Part shown: positions 27,927-40,721 of the stretch, in pieces
Layout of the letters: each line of letters starts with the position of its first letter
Position numbering within the stretch: the first letter of the stretch is position 1
Assembly (NCBI RefSeq): GCF_031656215.1
Contig: NZ_CP134228.1
Location: 3,553,001-3,617,000, forward strand
Length of the DNA: 64,000 bases
Reading direction: 5' to 3'
From: Mesorhizobium koreense
GTDB taxonomy: Bacteria > Pseudomonadota > Alphaproteobacteria > Rhizobiales > Rhizobiaceae
The notes under the pieces: generated by a model
Database searches by the model: none
Told to the model about the DNA's origin: nothing
What the model saw: the letters and a program-made list of their open reading frames with translations, nothing else
Translations under genes and position numbers: made by a program

Positions 27927-29504
27927 TCAAGTGAAGGCGTCGGGCATCGACCCCTTCTTCTCGGCGATGAAGTCTTTCAGCCCCTCCTCGATGCCCGGGT
28001 CGAGGAACGGCGCCTCGTAGCTGTCCAGCCAGCGCCGGCAAAGCTCGTTGGCGCGCTGGTCGGCGCGCTTCTCGCCCTCCGCCAGCCATTGCTCGTAGGA
28101 ATTGTTGTCTGCGATGGTCGAGCGGTAGAAGGCCGTCTGGAAATTCGCCTGCGTATGCGCGCAGCCGAGATAGTGGCTGCCCGGTCCGACCTCGCGGATG
28201 GCGTCCATGGCCTGGCCGTTCTCGGACAGGTCGACGCCCTCGGCGAACCTCTGTTGCATGCCGAGCTGGTCGGCATCCATGATGAATTTCTCGTAGCCCG
28301 AGACCAGACCGCCCTCCAGCCAGCCTGCGGCGTGCAGCACGAAATTGGCACCGCACAGCAACGTCGAATTCAGCGTGTTGGCGCTCTCATAGGCGGCCTG
28401 CGCGTCGGCGATCTTGGAGCCACAAAGCGAGCCGCCGGTGCGGAACGGCAGCTTCAGCCGCCGCGCAAGCTGCGCCGCACCATAGGAGACGAGCGACGGC
28501 TCGGGCGTGCCGAAGGTAGGCGCCCCCGATTGCATGGAGATCGACGAGGCGAAGGTGCCGAACAGGACCGGCGCGCCCGGCCGGATCAATTGCGTGAACG
28601 AGGCGCCGGCCAGCACCTCGGCCAGGATCTGCGTCAGCGTGCCGGCCACCGTTACCGGGCTCATGGCACCGGCGAGGATGAAGGGCGTGATGATCGTCGC
28701 CTGGTTGTTGCGGGCGTAGACCTTGGCAGCGCCGAGCATCGTCTCGTCGAAGACCATCGGCGAGTTGGCATTGATCAGGTTGATGATGACGGTGTTCTCA
28801 TCGACGAACTTTTCGCCGAAGAGTATCTTCGCCATCGCGACCGTGTCCTCGGCACGCTCCGGCGCCGTGACCGAGCCCATGAACGGCTTGTCGGAATAGC
28901 GCATATGCGCAAACACCATGTCGAGATGGCGCTTGTTGACAGGGATGTCGACCGGCTCGCAGACGGTGCCGCCGGAATGGTGCATGGACGGCGCCAGATA
29001 GGAGAGCTTCACGAAATTGCGGAAATCCTCGATCGTCGCATAGCGGCGGTTGCCGTCGAGGTCGCGCACGAAGGGTGGGCCGTAGACCGGCGCGAAGACG
29101 GTCGCCTTGCCGCCGATCTGGACCGAGCGTTCGGGATTGCGCGCATGCTGCGTGAAGGTCTCGGGCGCGGTCGTCAGCAACGAGCGGCAGAGACCTTTGG
29201 GGAAATGCACACGCTCGCCGCGAACGTCCGCGCCCGCATCCTTCCAGAGCTTCAGCGCCTCCTCGTCATCGCGGAAGATGATGCCGACTTCTTCCAGAAC
29301 CGTGTCGGCGTTCTTCTCGATAAGGGCGAGGCCTTCTTCGTCGAGAACCTCGTAGACCTTGATCTTGCGGTTGATATAGGGCTGCTGGACGCCCGGGCCG
29401 CCTCCCGAACGGGCCGCGCGCCTTGCCGCCGCGCCGCCTCCCCTGTCGGCGCGCGCGCGCCTTCCACCGGCTGCTTCGTGTTCGCTTGCCAGGTTCTCGT
29501 CCAT
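27927..29504 (-). CDS. MttB superfamily corrinoid-dependent methyltransferase (non-pyrrolysine)
   Basis: A 525-residue TIM-barrel methyltransferase of the trimethylamine methyltransferase (MttB) superfamily. It has no in-frame amber codon, so it lacks pyrrolysine. Characterised non-pyrrolysine members demethylate glycine betaine, proline betaine, carnitine or similar quaternary amines and pass the methyl group to a corrinoid protein. Recognisable segments include HSGGTVCEPVDIPVNKRH and SGAPTFGTPEPSLVSYGAAQ. The first 35 residues are a Gly/Arg/Ala-rich low-complexity extension. The cognate corrinoid protein is divergently encoded 282 bp away. The exact substrate is not predictable. Confidence 0.92.
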   Translation of the reverse strand: MDENLASEHEAAGGRRARADRGGGAAARRAARSGGGPGVQQPYINRKIKVYEVLDEEGLALIEKNADTVLEEVGIIFRDDEEALKLWKDAGADVRGERVHFPKGLCRSLLTTAPETFTQHARNPERSVQIGGKATVFAPVYGPPFVRDLDGNRRYATIEDFRNFVKLSYLAPSMHHSGGTVCEPVDIPVNKRHLDMVFAHMRYSDKPFMGSVTAPERAEDTVAMAKILFGEKFVDENTVIINLINANSPMVFDETMLGAAKVYARNNQATIITPFILAGAMSPVTVAGTLTQILAEVLAGASFTQLIRPGAPVLFGTFASSISMQSGAPTFGTPEPSLVSYGAAQLARRLKLPFRTGGSLCGSKIADAQAAYESANTLNSTLLCGANFVLHAAGWLEGGLVSGYEKFIMDADQLGMQQRFAEGVDLSENGQAMDAIREVGPGSHYLGCAHTQANFQTAFYRSTIADNNSYEQWLAEGEKRADQRANELCRRWLDSYEAPFLDPGIEEGLKDFIAEKKGSMPDAFT

Positions 29505-29786
29505 GAACCCATTCCTCGATCAGATGTTGTGCAATCGGCGGCTCTCGGCTTGTGCCGGCCGCTCCTGCCGGGATCGTAGCGATGCACCTTGCCGGAAACG
29601 TTCAGCAAGCGCCAGCGTCTGTCGCAAAAGCGCCAAAGAAACGCGGCCGGAAAACTACTTTAATTTCAGTCGCTTTATTTTTGCATGGCGTCGCAAATCG
29701 GCTATATGCCGGGGTGAAGAGAAGAATATGAATGGCCCGCATGTCCGGGGGCCTGCCAGGCGGGCCGCGATCGAAGGAGCAGTCCC

Positions 29787-30485
<699 letters not shown>

Positions 30486-30522
30486 CGGGCTCGGATCTGG
30501 CTGCGGCCGATACAGGGCATCG

Positions 30523-30660
30523 TCAGTTGACGGCATCCTCCACGGCGTTGGCGCTGCTCTTGACGTCCTTGCCGACGCCACGGATCGTATTGGCGCAACC
30601 GGCCGCGAATGCGGCCAGCGCCACGATGATGATGAGCCGCGACACAATCGAATTCTTCAT
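30523..30660 (-). CDS. Entericidin A/B family small lipoprotein
   Basis: A 45-residue lipoprotein of the entericidin family. A signal segment (IVSRLIIIVALAAFAAGC) ends in a lipobox cysteine. The mature part is about 25 residues, ANTIRGVGKDVKSSANAVED, matching the conserved family core. In E. coli, EcnA/EcnB act as an antidote/toxin pair linked to stationary-phase lysis, but many alphaproteobacteria carry solitary copies of unknown role. It lies on the strand opposite to, and between, the corrinoid protein and DUF1638 genes. GGAGG precedes the ATG. The longer frame upstream in this phase is a shadow. Confidence 0.88.
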   Translation of the reverse strand: MKNSIVSRLIIIVALAAFAAGCANTIRGVGKDVKSSANAVEDAVN

Positions 30661-30714
30661 GCTTGTCCTCCGGATATGCCGCGGTTTCGGCGGCAGAATG
30701 CTATATAGGCGATC

Positions 30715-31326
30715 ATGAAACGCCCTGATGCCGAAAAGGTTCTCGTGATCGCCTGCGGAATGATCGCCCGCGAGGTGCTTGCGGTCAAGGAACGCCTGGG
30801 GCTCGACCATCTGGAACTCACCTGCCTCCCTGCCGAGTTCCACTACTACCCGGATCGCATCGCGCCGGCGATGGATGCGGCCATCGAGAAGGCGCGGGCG
30901 GAAGGCTACAAGCATATCTTCGCCGGCTATGCCGATTGCGGCACAGGCGGCATGCTCGACAAGGTGCTTGAAAAACACGGCGTAGAGCGGATGCCCGGCC
31001 CGCACTGCTTCGCCTTCTATCAGGGCATGGACGCCTTCGCGAAGATCGGCGAAGACGACATGATGTCCTTCTATATGACGGATTTCCTGTGCCGCCAGTT
31101 CGAGGCATTCTTCATCAAGCCGCTCGGCCTCGACAAGCATCCCGAGCTCGCCAGGGACTTTTTCGGCAATTACGAAAAGGTGATCTACCTCGCCCAGACC
31201 GACGACCCGGAACTGGAGAAGGTGGCGATCGACGCCGCCAGGATGCTGGGGCTTGGATACGAGAAGCGGCGCACGGGCTATGGGGACCTCGAGCCGGGCC
31301 TTGCGCGCGCCGCCGCGCAAAGTTGA
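30715..31326 (+). CDS. DUF1638 family protein
   Basis: A 203-residue protein of the DUF1638 family, a frequent neighbour of MttB-family methyltransferases and their corrinoid proteins. Visible signatures are VLVIACGMIAREVLAVKE at the N-terminus, then FAGYADCGTGGMLDKVLE and MPGPHCFAFYQGMDAF. The conserved cysteines (CGM, DCG, HCF) suggest metal or corrinoid handling; that is inference. The function is unknown, and the location in the methyl-transfer cluster supports a role in corrinoid assembly or repair. Confidence 0.88.
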   Translation: MKRPDAEKVLVIACGMIAREVLAVKERLGLDHLELTCLPAEFHYYPDRIAPAMDAAIEKARAEGYKHIFAGYADCGTGGMLDKVLEKHGVERMPGPHCFAFYQGMDAFAKIGEDDMMSFYMTDFLCRQFEAFFIKPLGLDKHPELARDFFGNYEKVIYLAQTDDPELEKVAIDAARMLGLGYEKRRTGYGDLEPGLARAAAQS

Positions 31327-31457
31327 AGGCCACCGACGACAGAACGGTTGCTTGCGCCACAATCAATCTTTAACAGCCATCTCGAATGATGGGCGAACGG
31401 GCGAAGGTCGGTCCGGCGAGGCACGGCCCACGAGGCGTGACATTGAGACAGGAAATG

Positions 31458-32096
31458 ATGGAGTCCGACCAGGCGCCCGCGGCCGGCACGTACGGCCCTC
31501 GCGCACCGCGTCGGATGTCGGTCGTCTTCGAGGAACTGTCACACGACGCATCCGAACCGATCACCATCTGGCGTGTGCGGGATGCGCTTGGCGACCGTAG
31601 CCTTGCCGCGTTGCTGGCTTTCTTCGCCGCCATCAACCTTTTGCCGTTGCCGCCTGGCACGACGGTCGTCCTCGGACCGCCACTCATCATCATCGCAGTG
31701 CAGATGGTGCTCGGCCATGCCAGGGTATGGCTGCCACGCTCCATCCTCGACCGTTCGATCCCGGCGGACAAATTCCGCAGGATGACGGCAAAGGCGATGC
31801 CACGGCTTCTTTGGCTGGAAAGGCTGATCCAGCCTCGCTACTGGCCATTCCGCAACGAGCGGTCCGCCGATCGCGTGATCGGCGCGGTGGCGCTCGTCTT
31901 CGCCATCGCGGTGACGCTGCCGATCCCCCTCGGCAACTGGCTGCCGGCCTTTTCCATCTTCCTGCTGTCGCTGGCGCTATCGGAACGCGACGGACTTTGC
32001 CTGTTCGCCGGCCTCATCGTCGGCGTGATCGCCTTCCTGGTCATCGCGCTCGTCGCCGGCGCCGCGCATGCCATGTACGGCACCATTTTCGGGTAG
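31458..32096 (+). CDS. ExoD family exopolysaccharide synthesis protein
   Basis: A 212-residue inner-membrane protein of the ExoD family, first linked to exopolysaccharide production and alkaline tolerance in Sinorhizobium. Three or four membrane segments are visible, with the conserved LLAFFAAINLLPLPPGTTVV and LPIPLGNWLPAFSIFLLSLA. The ATG at 31458 has AGGA at the right distance. An earlier in-frame ATG at 31386 would add a basic, low-complexity leader. It converges on the glucan synthase gene, which may be functionally related (surface polysaccharide), but the pairing is not a known operon. Confidence 0.9.
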   Translation: MESDQAPAAGTYGPRAPRRMSVVFEELSHDASEPITIWRVRDALGDRSLAALLAFFAAINLLPLPPGTTVVLGPPLIIIAVQMVLGHARVWLPRSILDRSIPADKFRRMTAKAMPRLLWLERLIQPRYWPFRNERSADRVIGAVALVFAIAVTLPIPLGNWLPAFSIFLLSLALSERDGLCLFAGLIVGVIAFLVIALVAGAAHAMYGTIFG

Positions 32097-32108
32097 ATCC
32101 TTCAGAAA

Positions 32109-35100
32109 TCACTCTGCGGCGTTGGCGCGCTGCCCCTTCTTCGCGCGCGCGGCGGTTGCGCGCCGGCCCGTCACCGTGACCTCAACATCGAACTCGCCCT
32201 TGTCGGCGATCGCGAAGGAATTACCCCCGCTCTTTTCGCCATTGATTTCCACCGTGGCCGTGCCGCCGCGGGTCACCCGAATGCGATAAACCGCCTTTCC
32301 AGGGCGAAGCACGGCGGAGAAACCTTCCCAATCGGCGGGCAGCGCCGGCGCCACGACCAGCCGGTCCGCTTCCTTGCGGATGCCGAGAATACCCTCGACC
32401 GCCGCGCGGTAAAGCCAGCCGGCGGAGCCAGTATACCAGGTCCAGCCGCCACGACCGCCCTTGTCATCACTGCCGTAGATGTCGGCGGCGACCACGTAAG
32501 GCTCGACGCGGTAGCGCACGGCGGACGCCTCCTCAAGGGAATGTTCGACGGGATTGAGCTTGCGGAAGGCGTGCCACGCCTCATCCGCGCGGCCGAGTTC
32601 GGCGAGCGCGATGACGAACCAGGTCGCCGCATGCGTATACTGCCCGCCGTTTTCGCGAACGCCGGGCGGATAGCTCTTGATGTAGCCCGGCTCCTTCGAG
32701 GTCTTGTCGAAAGCCGGGGTGAACAGCCGAACGATGTCGAATTCGTCGTCGACCAGTAGCCTTGTCGCCGAATCCATCGCCTGCGCGGCATGCTTCGGAT
32801 CCCCCCGGCCGGAGAGGACGCTCCATGACTGGGCGATGGAATCGATCCGGCACTCGTCGGAGAGGTGCGAGCCAAGCGGCGTGCCGTCGTCGTAGGAGCC
32901 GCGCCGGTACCATTCGCCGTCCCATGCCGACCCATCGAGCGTCTTTGCCAGCTTCTCCGAATGCGCCGCCCAGCGGCTTGCACGCTTGTCGTCCTTCTTT
33001 TCACGGGCAACCGGGATGAAGTCGTCGAGTGTCTTCAGGAGGAACCAGCCGAGCCACACGCTCTCGCCCTTGCCGCCCTCGCCGACGCGGTTCATGCCGT
33101 CATTCCAGTCGCCGCCGAGGATCAGCGGCAAGCCGGTTGCTCCGGTGCGTTTGATGGCCAGATCGAGTCCGCGCGCGGCATGCTCGTAGATGGACGCCTT
33201 CTCCTCCGAGACGGTGGGCGTAAAGAAGGAGTCATGTTCGCCTTCCTTCAGCGCCTCGCCAGTGATGAAGGGAACTTTTCTGTCCAGGATGGAGCGGTCG
33301 CCGGTCACCTTCATGTAGTGCGCGGCGCCATAGGCCAGCCATACCGCGTCGTCGGAGATCGTCGTACGCACGCCCGCACCCGTGCGCGGCAGCCACCAGT
33401 GTTGGAAATCGCCTCCCGGGAACTGCCGCCCCGCCGCGTTCTCGATCTGGGCGGCGGCAAGCGAGGGATCATGCGTCAGCATCGCCAGCGTATCCTGGAG
33501 CTGGTCGCGGAATCCATAAGCGCCGCTCGCCTGATAGAACGCGGTGCGCGCGCGGATGCGGCAGGCAAGCGCCTGATAGGGCAGCCAGCGGTTGACCATG
33601 AGGTCAAGCGCCTTGTCCGGCGTATCGACCTGCACCGTGTCGAGGAAGCCGTCCCACGCCTTCTTCGCTTCTTGAAGCCGCTCGTCGAAATCGCGATCGG
33701 CATGGCGCTTCACCAGTTCGGCGGCTTCCTCCGGCGAACCGGCGTCGCCCATCAGCCAGAGAAGCGTCGCTTCCTCGCCGGGCGCGATCTCGACATCGTA
33801 GGCCATGGCCGCGCATGGATCGCCACCCGCCTCGACCGTACCGGACAAGACGGAGCCGGAAAGCACGGCCTGCGGCAGGACGGAACTCCCCTTGCGGCCC
33901 AGGAATTCGAGGCGGTCGGCCGATACTGAATCCGCCGGCCTGTCGGCGGCCATGAAGGCCGTGCGCTCGGCAAAGTCCAGGCTGTAGGCGTTGCGCGCCA
34001 TCAGAATACCCGCTGCCGCGTCGCGCGAGGGGATGATCGACGGCCCCGTTTTCGAGTGGTTGGTGCCCAGCACCCATTCGGCATAGGTGTAGATGCGCAG
34101 TTTCGCCGGCTCGAAACCGCCATTCCGGATGACGAGCCGCGAAATCTTGACCGGATCCTTCGGGTCGACAAGCTGCGTCACTTCCATGGCGAGCTTGTCC
34201 CGTATCGTGTGGAAGGCGCTGAAGCCACGGCCGTGACGGACTTCGTATGTCGCCGCGGGGTCACGAGCCACGGCTGCGAAGGGCGAGAACGCCTTGCCGT
34301 TCGCGAAATCGTGGATATAGATCGCCTCGCCCGGGCGGTTGCTCACCGGATCGTTCGACCATGGCGTGAGCTGGAAGTCGCGGCTGTTTCGGCTCCAGGT
34401 GAAGGACGCGCCCTCGGCGGAAGTATGGAAGCCGAAGCCCTCATTGGCGACGACGTTGATCCAGGGATGCGGCGTCGCGCGCGTGCCGGTGAGCCGTACG
34501 ACATAGTCGCCGCTTTCCCCGTCGAAGCCGCCGAAGCCGTTCCAGAATTGCAGGCCATCGCCCGAGGGTGGTTCGGCGGCAACCGGAAGGATGTCGGGTT
34601 CCGCCGAGCGCTTCTGCTCGACCAGTTCCGGCAGCGCGATCTCGCCGGAGGGCGGCGTGATCCCCTTCGCCTGCATCTCGATCGCTTCTGCGCGCTCGAT
34701 CTGGTCGAAAATGGTGCCGTTGCGGGTGTGGACGACGACGCGGGCGACCGTCACCACCGTGCGGTATGACTTCTTGTCGATGAGGTCGCGGCGGATCGCG
34801 AAAATATGCTCGCGCGGACCGTGCTCGCGTCCCCTCACCCGACTGTTCTCACACAGCGCCTCGATCGCGTGCTGTAAGTCCTGCACGTAGGTGGAGGCCT
34901 GCTCGTTCACCACCACGAGGTCGATCACCAGCCCCCGCGCACGCAGATATTCCTGCATCCTGAGTGCGTTGGCGACGATCTCCAAATCGGCCTGATCGCC
35001 GATCCGGATCGCAAAGATCGGAAAATCGCCGGATATGCCGAGCGGCCACAGCGCCGCCTGTGTGGAGAGGCCGGACGCGATTGCCTCGGCCGGCCTGCGC

Positions 35101-38100
35101 ATCCACTTGTCCGGATAGATCAGATAGCGCGCCAGCTTCTGGACGTTTGCCGCCTCTGCGAGCGTCAATCCCACATGGTGCGTCTGCACCTGCGAGCGCG
35201 TCCAGGAAAGCATGGCCTGTCGGGCGAAGCTGTCGGAATGGTCGATCCGGCTCATCGTGCCCTCGACCTCTTCCCGGTGGGCGCCGACAACGGTCCAGAA
35301 AGTCAAGACCACCTTCTTGTTGGGCGCAACGCGCACCCGCCGCCTGAGCGCGATGATCGGGTCAAGCACGAAACCCTGGCCGCCAGCCAGCCGGGCATCA
35401 GGATCGAAAGCGGCGGCATCCGAAAGCGTCCGGCCACGACCGATGAAGTTGCGGCGGTCCGTCTCTGCCTCACCCTCGCGCTGCGACCCGGAACTATCGG
35501 TGACGAAATGGGCGAGCGCGATGTCGGCTTCGTTCTTGTCGCGCTTGCGGCGCGTCGCGAAGATCGCGCCGTTCTGCCTGCCGATTTCGGTCTCGACGAA
35601 CATCTTGGAGAAGGCTGGATGGGCGTTGTCGGTGGCTTCAGGCGCCAGCACCAGCTCGGCATAGGAGGTCACCTCGACGATGCGCTCGCTGGCGCCGTCG
35701 TTCGAGATGGTGATGCGGCGGCCCTCGCCATTGCCCTCGGACACGACGATGCATTCGACCTCGGAGCGCAACGTGCCGACCGTCTTCACGAAGGAGGTCT
35801 TGTCGTCGGACATCAGCGTATAGGTGGTCTCGCCGGCAACCTGCTTCGGCTCCGCGGTGGCCGACCACCATTCGCTCGTCTCGACATCCCTCAGGAAAAG
35901 ATAGGTGCCCAGCCTGTCCTCGACCGGGTCGGCTTGCCAGCGGGTGACGGCGAGATCGCCATAGCGGCTGTAACCGGAGCCCGCCGCCGTCACCATGACC
36001 GAATAACGGCCGTTGGAGACGAGGTTCGTCGCCGGTATCGCCTCCAGCGGATTGAGCACCAGCCGTGTATCCGGCAGCTCCGCCGGCGTATCGCCCTTGG
36101 CGCGCTCCGCCGCTTCGGTCTTGAGTGTCGCCGTCGGGATGTTGCGGGGCGCCTTTTCCTGAAGCAGAAGCTCGGCCGATTCGATCACCGGATCGCTGTG
36201 GAAGCGGTCGCGCATGCGCCCCTCGAAGACGACGTTGGCGACCGCCGCGATCGACATGCCGGAATGGTGGGCGAAATAATTGTAGACGACCGCGTGGTCG
36301 GTGCCTTCCGGCACGCGTTGCGGGGTGAAATCGACGGCGTCGTGATAACCGTAGCGCCCGAGCGCGCCGAGTCCGTTCAGCCGCTTGAGGTTCTGCACCG
36401 CCTCACGCGGCATGAACTGGCTGGCGAGCAGCGTCGCATAGGGCGCGACCACCGTATTGAGCGCCAGCCCGCGCTTCAGGCCGAGCCCCGGCACACCGAA
36501 ATTGGTGTACTGGTAGTTCATGTCGCGGTCGCGGGCGTTGAAGGCCGCTTCGGAAATGCCCCACGGGATCCGTTTCTCGTGGCCGTACTGCATCTGCCGC
36601 TTGATGATGAGATGGTGGGTCTGGTTGAGAAGGCCGCCCTGCGGCTCCTTCATCACCAGCGGCGGCATCAGATACTCGAACATCGAGCCCGACCACGACA
36701 TCAACGCGCCGCGGAAACCGATCTCCACGATCGGCCGTCCGAGATGGAACCAGTGATCGGTCGGGATATCGCCCTTGGCGATGGCAAAGAGGCTGGCAAG
36801 CCGCGCTTCCGAGGCAAGCAGGTCGTAGCAAGCCTCATCGAGCTGGTGATCGGCCATACGGTAGCCGATCGAGAGCAGCTTCCGGTCCTCGCGCAGGAGG
36901 AAGGAGAAATCCATGCCGAAGGCAATTGCGCGGCAACGCTTGGCCAACGCTTTCAGCCTCGCACGGAAATCCTCGATCCTAGCCTCGTCGGTATGGGCGT
37001 CATCGACATGGGCATCGCAAGCGGCGGCAAGCTTGTCCGCCCAAAGCGACAGGTCGGCGCTTGCGGCGGATTCCGTCTCCTGGTTGACGGCGGCGGCAAG
37101 CTTGCGGATTTCGGCGGCCATCACCGCCAGGTTGATCGTGCGGACGGCGGCCATCTCCGGCTCGCGCTTGATCGCCTCGACCGCACGGCGCATGCCTCCA
37201 ATGCGGTCGCGCAGCCGCTGCCTGAGCGGACGGAGCGGCCGGCGGTCGTCCGGCAGCATGTCGAGCGCTTCGTCGAGGACAGTGACGACGTCGATCAGCC
37301 CGTCGAAATCGCCTTCCATATAGGCGGCGGGCGCCGTCGCCCATTCGTCGCAGGCCGCCGCGATGGCCACGAGGTGGCCGGCGAAATTACCGTTATCGAC
37401 GGCGGAAATATAGCGCGGGTGAAGCGGTTGCAGCGTTTGCGTGTCATACCAGTTGAAGATATGGCCACGGAACGTATCGAGCTTGTCGATCGTATCGAGC
37501 GTGTGTTCGATCCGGCCGATCGCCTCGCCCATGCCGATCCAGCCGAAGTCGCGGGCCGCAACGGTCGAGAGCAGGTAGACGCTGATATTGGTCGGCGAGG
37601 TCCTGTGCGCGACGATCGGGTGCGGCGTTTCCTGGAAATTGTCCGGCGGCAGCCAGTGGTCGCCTTCCGTCACGAAAGTCTCGAAGAAAAGCCATGTACG
37701 CCGCGCCGCCACCCTGAGCGCCTGCCGGTCCTCCGGAGCGACGACAAGCCGATCCTCGGTCTCGGCCGAGCGGCTGACCAGCCACGCGAATGCCGGCGAA
37801 ACGAACCAGAAAATGGAGAAGATCAGGGCGACCAGCATGCCGCTGGAGCCCGCCACGAAGGGAATGGCGAAGCCGATCACCGCGATGACGAGCGCGCCGC
37901 CCATCTGGCGATAGTAGGAGGGTAGATCGTTGTCGCCGCGCTGTGCCTGAAGCGCGGTGCGCCACTCCAGAAGATGCTCATGACTGACGAAAAGCCGGTA
38001 GAGCGTGCGGATGATGGCGTCGCCCATCAGCCAGGCCGAGTGCGCGATCAGCACCATCCTGAGCGCCACCTGCGCCGTGCCGAATGCAACGTCATGGCCG

Positions 38101-40721
38101 AATGTATGGAAATGGCCGCGCAAGGTGACGTTGGCGCGTTCCGGCAGGATGCCGGCGACGATGTCGAAGGTCGGGGCGACGAAGAGGATCAGGATCAGGA
38201 AGAGCTGCCACTGCGCGGCAAGCGCGAAAGGCAGGAGCGTCCATGCCGCGATCGAGGAAGCGACCCAGAAGATGGGCGTCAGCGTGCGGCGCAGATTGTC
38301 GATCATCTTCCAGCGTGAGACCGCCGGCACGCGGCTCGCCGAGCCGAAGATGAAGGGCAGAAGCTGCCAATCTCCCCTTGCCCACCGGTGATGGCGCGAA
38401 GCGTCGACTGAATAGCGTGTCGGATAATCCTCGACGACCTCCACGTCGCTGACGAGAGCCGCGCGGGCGAGCGAGCCTTCGAGCAGATCGTGGCTGAGGA
38501 CGGAATTCTCAGCTATGCGCCCGGCAAGTGCCGCCTCCATGGCGTCGACATGGTATAGGCCTTTGCCGGTGAACGTGCCCTCGCCATAGATGTCCTGGTA
38601 GACGTCCGACACCGCAAACACATAGGGATCCATGCCCCGGTTCGCCGAAAACACCCGCTGGAAGAAGGACGCCTCGTCGCCCGTCGTCAGCGACGCCGTG
38701 ACGCGCGGCTGCAGGATGCCGTAGCCGGAGCACACGATGCCGCGCGCGGCATCGAAGACAGGCCTGTTCAGCGGATGCGCCAGCTTGCCTGCGAGCCGCT
38801 TGACCACGTCGCGCGTCGTGCGCGTATCGACGTCGAGCGTCATGACATAGACGACGCCTTCCGGCAGCGGCGCATCCGGCGTGAAGAAGGTCGTGTCGGC
38901 ATCACCGCGCAAAAGCAGGTTCAGTTCGTGCAGCTTGCCGCGCTTGCGCTCCCAGCCCATCCAGCAATGCTCGCCCTCATTGTAGAGCCGGCGGCGATGC
39001 AGGAGGTGGAAGCGCGGTACGCCTTCCTTGGGGTGGCGCGCATTGAGTTCGGCGATCTTCCTGGCAGCATGGGCGAGGATCTCGAGGTCCGCCTCGCTCT
39101 GCTCCATCTGGCTGTCCGGCCAGTCGGAGAGCACGGCAAAATAGATCTCGCCGCGGACATTGGCGAGATAGTGCACTTCGAGATTGCGGACGATCTCCTC
39201 CACGTCCTCGCGCGAGCCGATGAGGGACGGGATGACAACGAGCGTCTTGGCGTCCGCGGGCAGCCCATCCTTGAAATCATAGCCGATCAGCGTGGCCGGC
39301 TTGAGGAACAGCAGCGCAATCGTATTGAACAGGCCGACCGCACCGTCCGCCGCCGGGATCGCGAGGATGACGAGCAAAAAGGTGAGCGAGGCGTCCGAAA
39401 GGCCAGCATCGGCCAGCGCGATCGCCGCCAGCCACAGGAAGAAAGCGGTCAGTACGACGACCGGCACCGCAAGCCCGAGCCATCCAGCCTTCCGGTAGAG
39501 GCGCAGGAAAAACTGGCCGAATCGCGGCCGATAACCGATGGCCTTCTCCAGTTCCGGCCGTCGCGACCCGGTGAGGAAGAAGCCGATATCGAGCGGCGTG
39601 CTTTCCCCCGATGAGCCGTCGGCCGGATCGGTGCCGGCGGAAGCGGCAAGCTCGATCGCCTTCTTGGCCACCACGTATTCGGTCTGGTCGGAGCGGCGGG
39701 CCAGTTTCTCGATGGTGTTGCGATACTGGTCGCGCGACTGGAAATCGAGATCGGAGAAATTGGTGTTGTCGCGAAGCAGCGAGTCGATCTGGCTGACGCC
39801 TTCGAACCAGGTCGTCCAGTCGGTGTCGTTGACCATCCTGAGGCCGCGGACGATGTTGCCCATCGTCACGTTGCCGCTGGAGAGCGTCTGGTGTTCGGCG
39901 ACGATCGATTCCTCGGCGTCGGTGCCGGATTTTTCCAGCTCCGCCTCGAGCCAGCTCAGCGCCCGCCCGGAATTCTGCGAGCCGTCGCGCAGCCTGTAGA
40001 GAAGCTGGGTGGCGAAGGTGGTATCGCGCGCATGACGCGTATAGGCGGCGAGAAACCGTTCGCGCGCCGCCTCGTCATCCGTGGCAAGGACGCGGTCGGC
40101 CACCTCGTTCGCCATCTGGCGCAACTCGCGCGAGCGGTTCACGCGCAGGGCCAGACGGCGAAGATTCTCCGTAAGCACGAAGCGCAACAGCGTCGGCAGC
40201 GCCCATAATTCGCCGATCCTGAGCGGTTCGACGGACTGGAAGCCCTGCACCATGGCGCGCAAGCTTTGAAGCATCACGGTGCTGTCGGTATGCGACACGT
40301 AGAGCCACGTGATGGCGAGCACACGCGGTATGCGGCGCCCGCCCGGCGTCTTCACCGTCGGCAATTGCCGATAGAAGCGCGGCGGCAGGTTGCGCTTGAC
40401 CTGATAGATCGCCTCTTCGATCAGATAGTGATTATCGAGAAGCCATTGGGCGGCGGGCGTTACGGTCTCGCCGGCGCTCTGCGCCGCATCGGTGACACGG
40501 TACACTTTGAGGATCGTGTCCGCGATGGCATCGAGGCGCTCATGAAAATTGAGCCCGTCAAGCGCAGGATCGATGACCGGGCCGCCGCCGGCAAGCCGCG
40601 TGCCCAGGTCCCTAAGCGCTTCCTCGTGGAGATAGGTGGAGCGGATCGGCAAATCCGCATCCGCCGGCATCGGATGGAGGGTATCGGGCAGCGGGGCCGT
40701 CTTGTTCTCTACGTTCATCAA
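32109..40721 (-). CDS. Cyclic beta-1,2-glucan synthase (ChvB/NdvB)
   Basis: A 2870-residue inner-membrane enzyme that primes, elongates and cyclises beta-1,2-glucan from UDP-glucose. These osmoregulated periplasmic glucans are needed for host interaction in rhizobia, Agrobacterium and Brucella. The glycosyltransferase part lies in the first 1000 residues between membrane segments, with [11 protein letters not shown] (metal site) and HRWARGDWQ (QxxRW-like). A glycoamylase-like region and carbohydrate-phosphorylase (GH94-like) modules follow; [12 protein letters not shown] near residue 2540 is the GH94 catalytic-Asp region that controls ring size. The length matches the family. No exporter (chvA/ndvA) is adjacent. 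The 916-codon antisense frame inside is a shadow. Confidence 0.97.
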   Translation of the reverse strand: MMNVENKTAPLPDTLHPMPADADLPIRSTYLHEEALRDLGTRLAGGGPVIDPALDGLNFHERLDAIADTILKVYRVTDAAQSAGETVTPAAQWLLDNHYLIEEAIYQVKRNLPPRFYRQLPTVKTPGGRRIPRVLAITWLYVSHTDSTVMLQSLRAMVQGFQSVEPLRIGELWALPTLLRFVLTENLRRLALRVNRSRELRQMANEVADRVLATDDEAARERFLAAYTRHARDTTFATQLLYRLRDGSQNSGRALSWLEAELEKSGTDAEESIVAEHQTLSSGNVTMGNIVRGLRMVNDTDWTTWFEGVSQIDSLLRDNTNFSDLDFQSRDQYRNTIEKLARRSDQTEYVVAKKAIELAASAGTDPADGSSGESTPLDIGFFLTGSRRPELEKAIGYRPRFGQFFLRLYRKAGWLGLAVPVVVLTAFFLWLAAIALADAGLSDASLTFLLVILAIPAADGAVGLFNTIALLFLKPATLIGYDFKDGLPADAKTLVVIPSLIGSREDVEEIVRNLEVHYLANVRGEIYFAVLSDWPDSQMEQSEADLEILAHAARKIAELNARHPKEGVPRFHLLHRRRLYNEGEHCWMGWERKRGKLHELNLLLRGDADTTFFTPDAPLPEGVVYVMTLDVDTRTTRDVVKRLAGKLAHPLNRPVFDAARGIVCSGYGILQPRVTASLTTGDEASFFQRVFSANRGMDPYVFAVSDVYQDIYGEGTFTGKGLYHVDAMEAALAGRIAENSVLSHDLLEGSLARAALVSDVEVVEDYPTRYSVDASRHHRWARGDWQLLPFIFGSASRVPAVSRWKMIDNLRRTLTPIFWVASSIAAWTLLPFALAAQWQLFLILILFVAPTFDIVAGILPERANVTLRGHFHTFGHDVAFGTAQVALRMVLIAHSAWLMGDAIIRTLYRLFVSHEHLLEWRTALQAQRGDNDLPSYYRQMGGALVIAVIGFAIPFVAGSSGMLVALIFSIFWFVSPAFAWLVSRSAETEDRLVVAPEDRQALRVAARRTWLFFETFVTEGDHWLPPDNFQETPHPIVAHRTSPTNISVYLLSTVAARDFGWIGMGEAIGRIEHTLDTIDKLDTFRGHIFNWYDTQTLQPLHPRYISAVDNGNFAGHLVAIAAACDEWATAPAAYMEGDFDGLIDVVTVLDEALDMLPDDRRPLRPLRQRLRDRIGGMRRAVEAIKREPEMAAVRTINLAVMAAEIRKLAAAVNQETESAASADLSLWADKLAAACDAHVDDAHTDEARIEDFRARLKALAKRCRAIAFGMDFSFLLREDRKLLSIGYRMADHQLDEACYDLLASEARLASLFAIAKGDIPTDHWFHLGRPIVEIGFRGALMSWSGSMFEYLMPPLVMKEPQGGLLNQTHHLIIKRQMQYGHEKRIPWGISEAAFNARDRDMNYQYTNFGVPGLGLKRGLALNTVVAPYATLLASQFMPREAVQNLKRLNGLGALGRYGYHDAVDFTPQRVPEGTDHAVVYNYFAHHSGMSIAAVANVVFEGRMRDRFHSDPVIESAELLLQEKAPRNIPTATLKTEAAERAKGDTPAELPDTRLVLNPLEAIPATNLVSNGRYSVMVTAAGSGYSRYGDLAVTRWQADPVEDRLGTYLFLRDVETSEWWSATAEPKQVAGETTYTLMSDDKTSFVKTVGTLRSEVECIVVSEGNGEGRRITISNDGASERIVEVTSYAELVLAPEATDNAHPAFSKMFVETEIGRQNGAIFATRRKRDKNEADIALAHFVTDSSGSQREGEAETDRRNFIGRGRTLSDAAAFDPDARLAGGQGFVLDPIIALRRRVRVAPNKKVVLTFWTVVGAHREEVEGTMSRIDHSDSFARQAMLSWTRSQVQTHHVGLTLAEAANVQKLARYLIYPDKWMRRPAEAIASGLSTQAALWPLGISGDFPIFAIRIGDQADLEIVANALRMQEYLRARGLVIDLVVVNEQASTYVQDLQHAIEALCENSRVRGREHGPREHIFAIRRDLIDKKSYRTVVTVARVVVHTRNGTIFDQIERAEAIEMQAKGITPPSGEIALPELVEQKRSAEPDILPVAAEPPSGDGLQFWNGFGGFDGESGDYVVRLTGTRATPHPWINVVANEGFGFHTSAEGASFTWSRNSRDFQLTPWSNDPVSNRPGEAIYIHDFANGKAFSPFAAVARDPAATYEVRHGRGFSAFHTIRDKLAMEVTQLVDPKDPVKISRLVIRNGGFEPAKLRIYTYAEWVLGTNHSKTGPSIIPSRDAAAGILMARNAYSLDFAERTAFMAADRPADSVSADRLEFLGRKGSSVLPQAVLSGSVLSGTVEAGGDPCAAMAYDVEIAPGEEATLLWLMGDAGSPEEAAELVKRHADRDFDERLQEAKKAWDGFLDTVQVDTPDKALDLMVNRWLPYQALACRIRARTAFYQASGAYGFRDQLQDTLAMLTHDPSLAAAQIENAAGRQFPGGDFQHWWLPRTGAGVRTTISDDAVWLAYGAAHYMKVTGDRSILDRKVPFITGEALKEGEHDSFFTPTVSEEKASIYEHAARGLDLAIKRTGATGLPLILGGDWNDGMNRVGEGGKGESVWLGWFLLKTLDDFIPVAREKKDDKRASRWAAHSEKLAKTLDGSAWDGEWYRRGSYDDGTPLGSHLSDECRIDSIAQSWSVLSGRGDPKHAAQAMDSATRLLVDDEFDIVRLFTPAFDKTSKEPGYIKSYPPGVRENGGQYTHAATWFVIALAELGRADEAWHAFRKLNPVEHSLEEASAVRYRVEPYVVAADIYGSDDKGGRGGWTWYTGSAGWLYRAAVEGILGIRKEADRLVVAPALPADWEGFSAVLRPGKAVYRIRVTRGGTATVEINGEKSGGNSFAIADKGEFDVEVTVTGRRATAARAKKGQRANAAE

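Noticed and set aside
27927-29504. Pyrrolysine in the MttB-family protein
   Set aside because: There is no in-frame TAG codon, so it is a non-pyrrolysine member.
35175-37925. 916-codon open frame antisense to the cyclic glucan synthase gene
   Set aside because: It is the reverse complement of a conserved coding region in high-GC DNA, with no ribosome-binding site or recognisable domain; antisense frames of this length are usual at this base composition.
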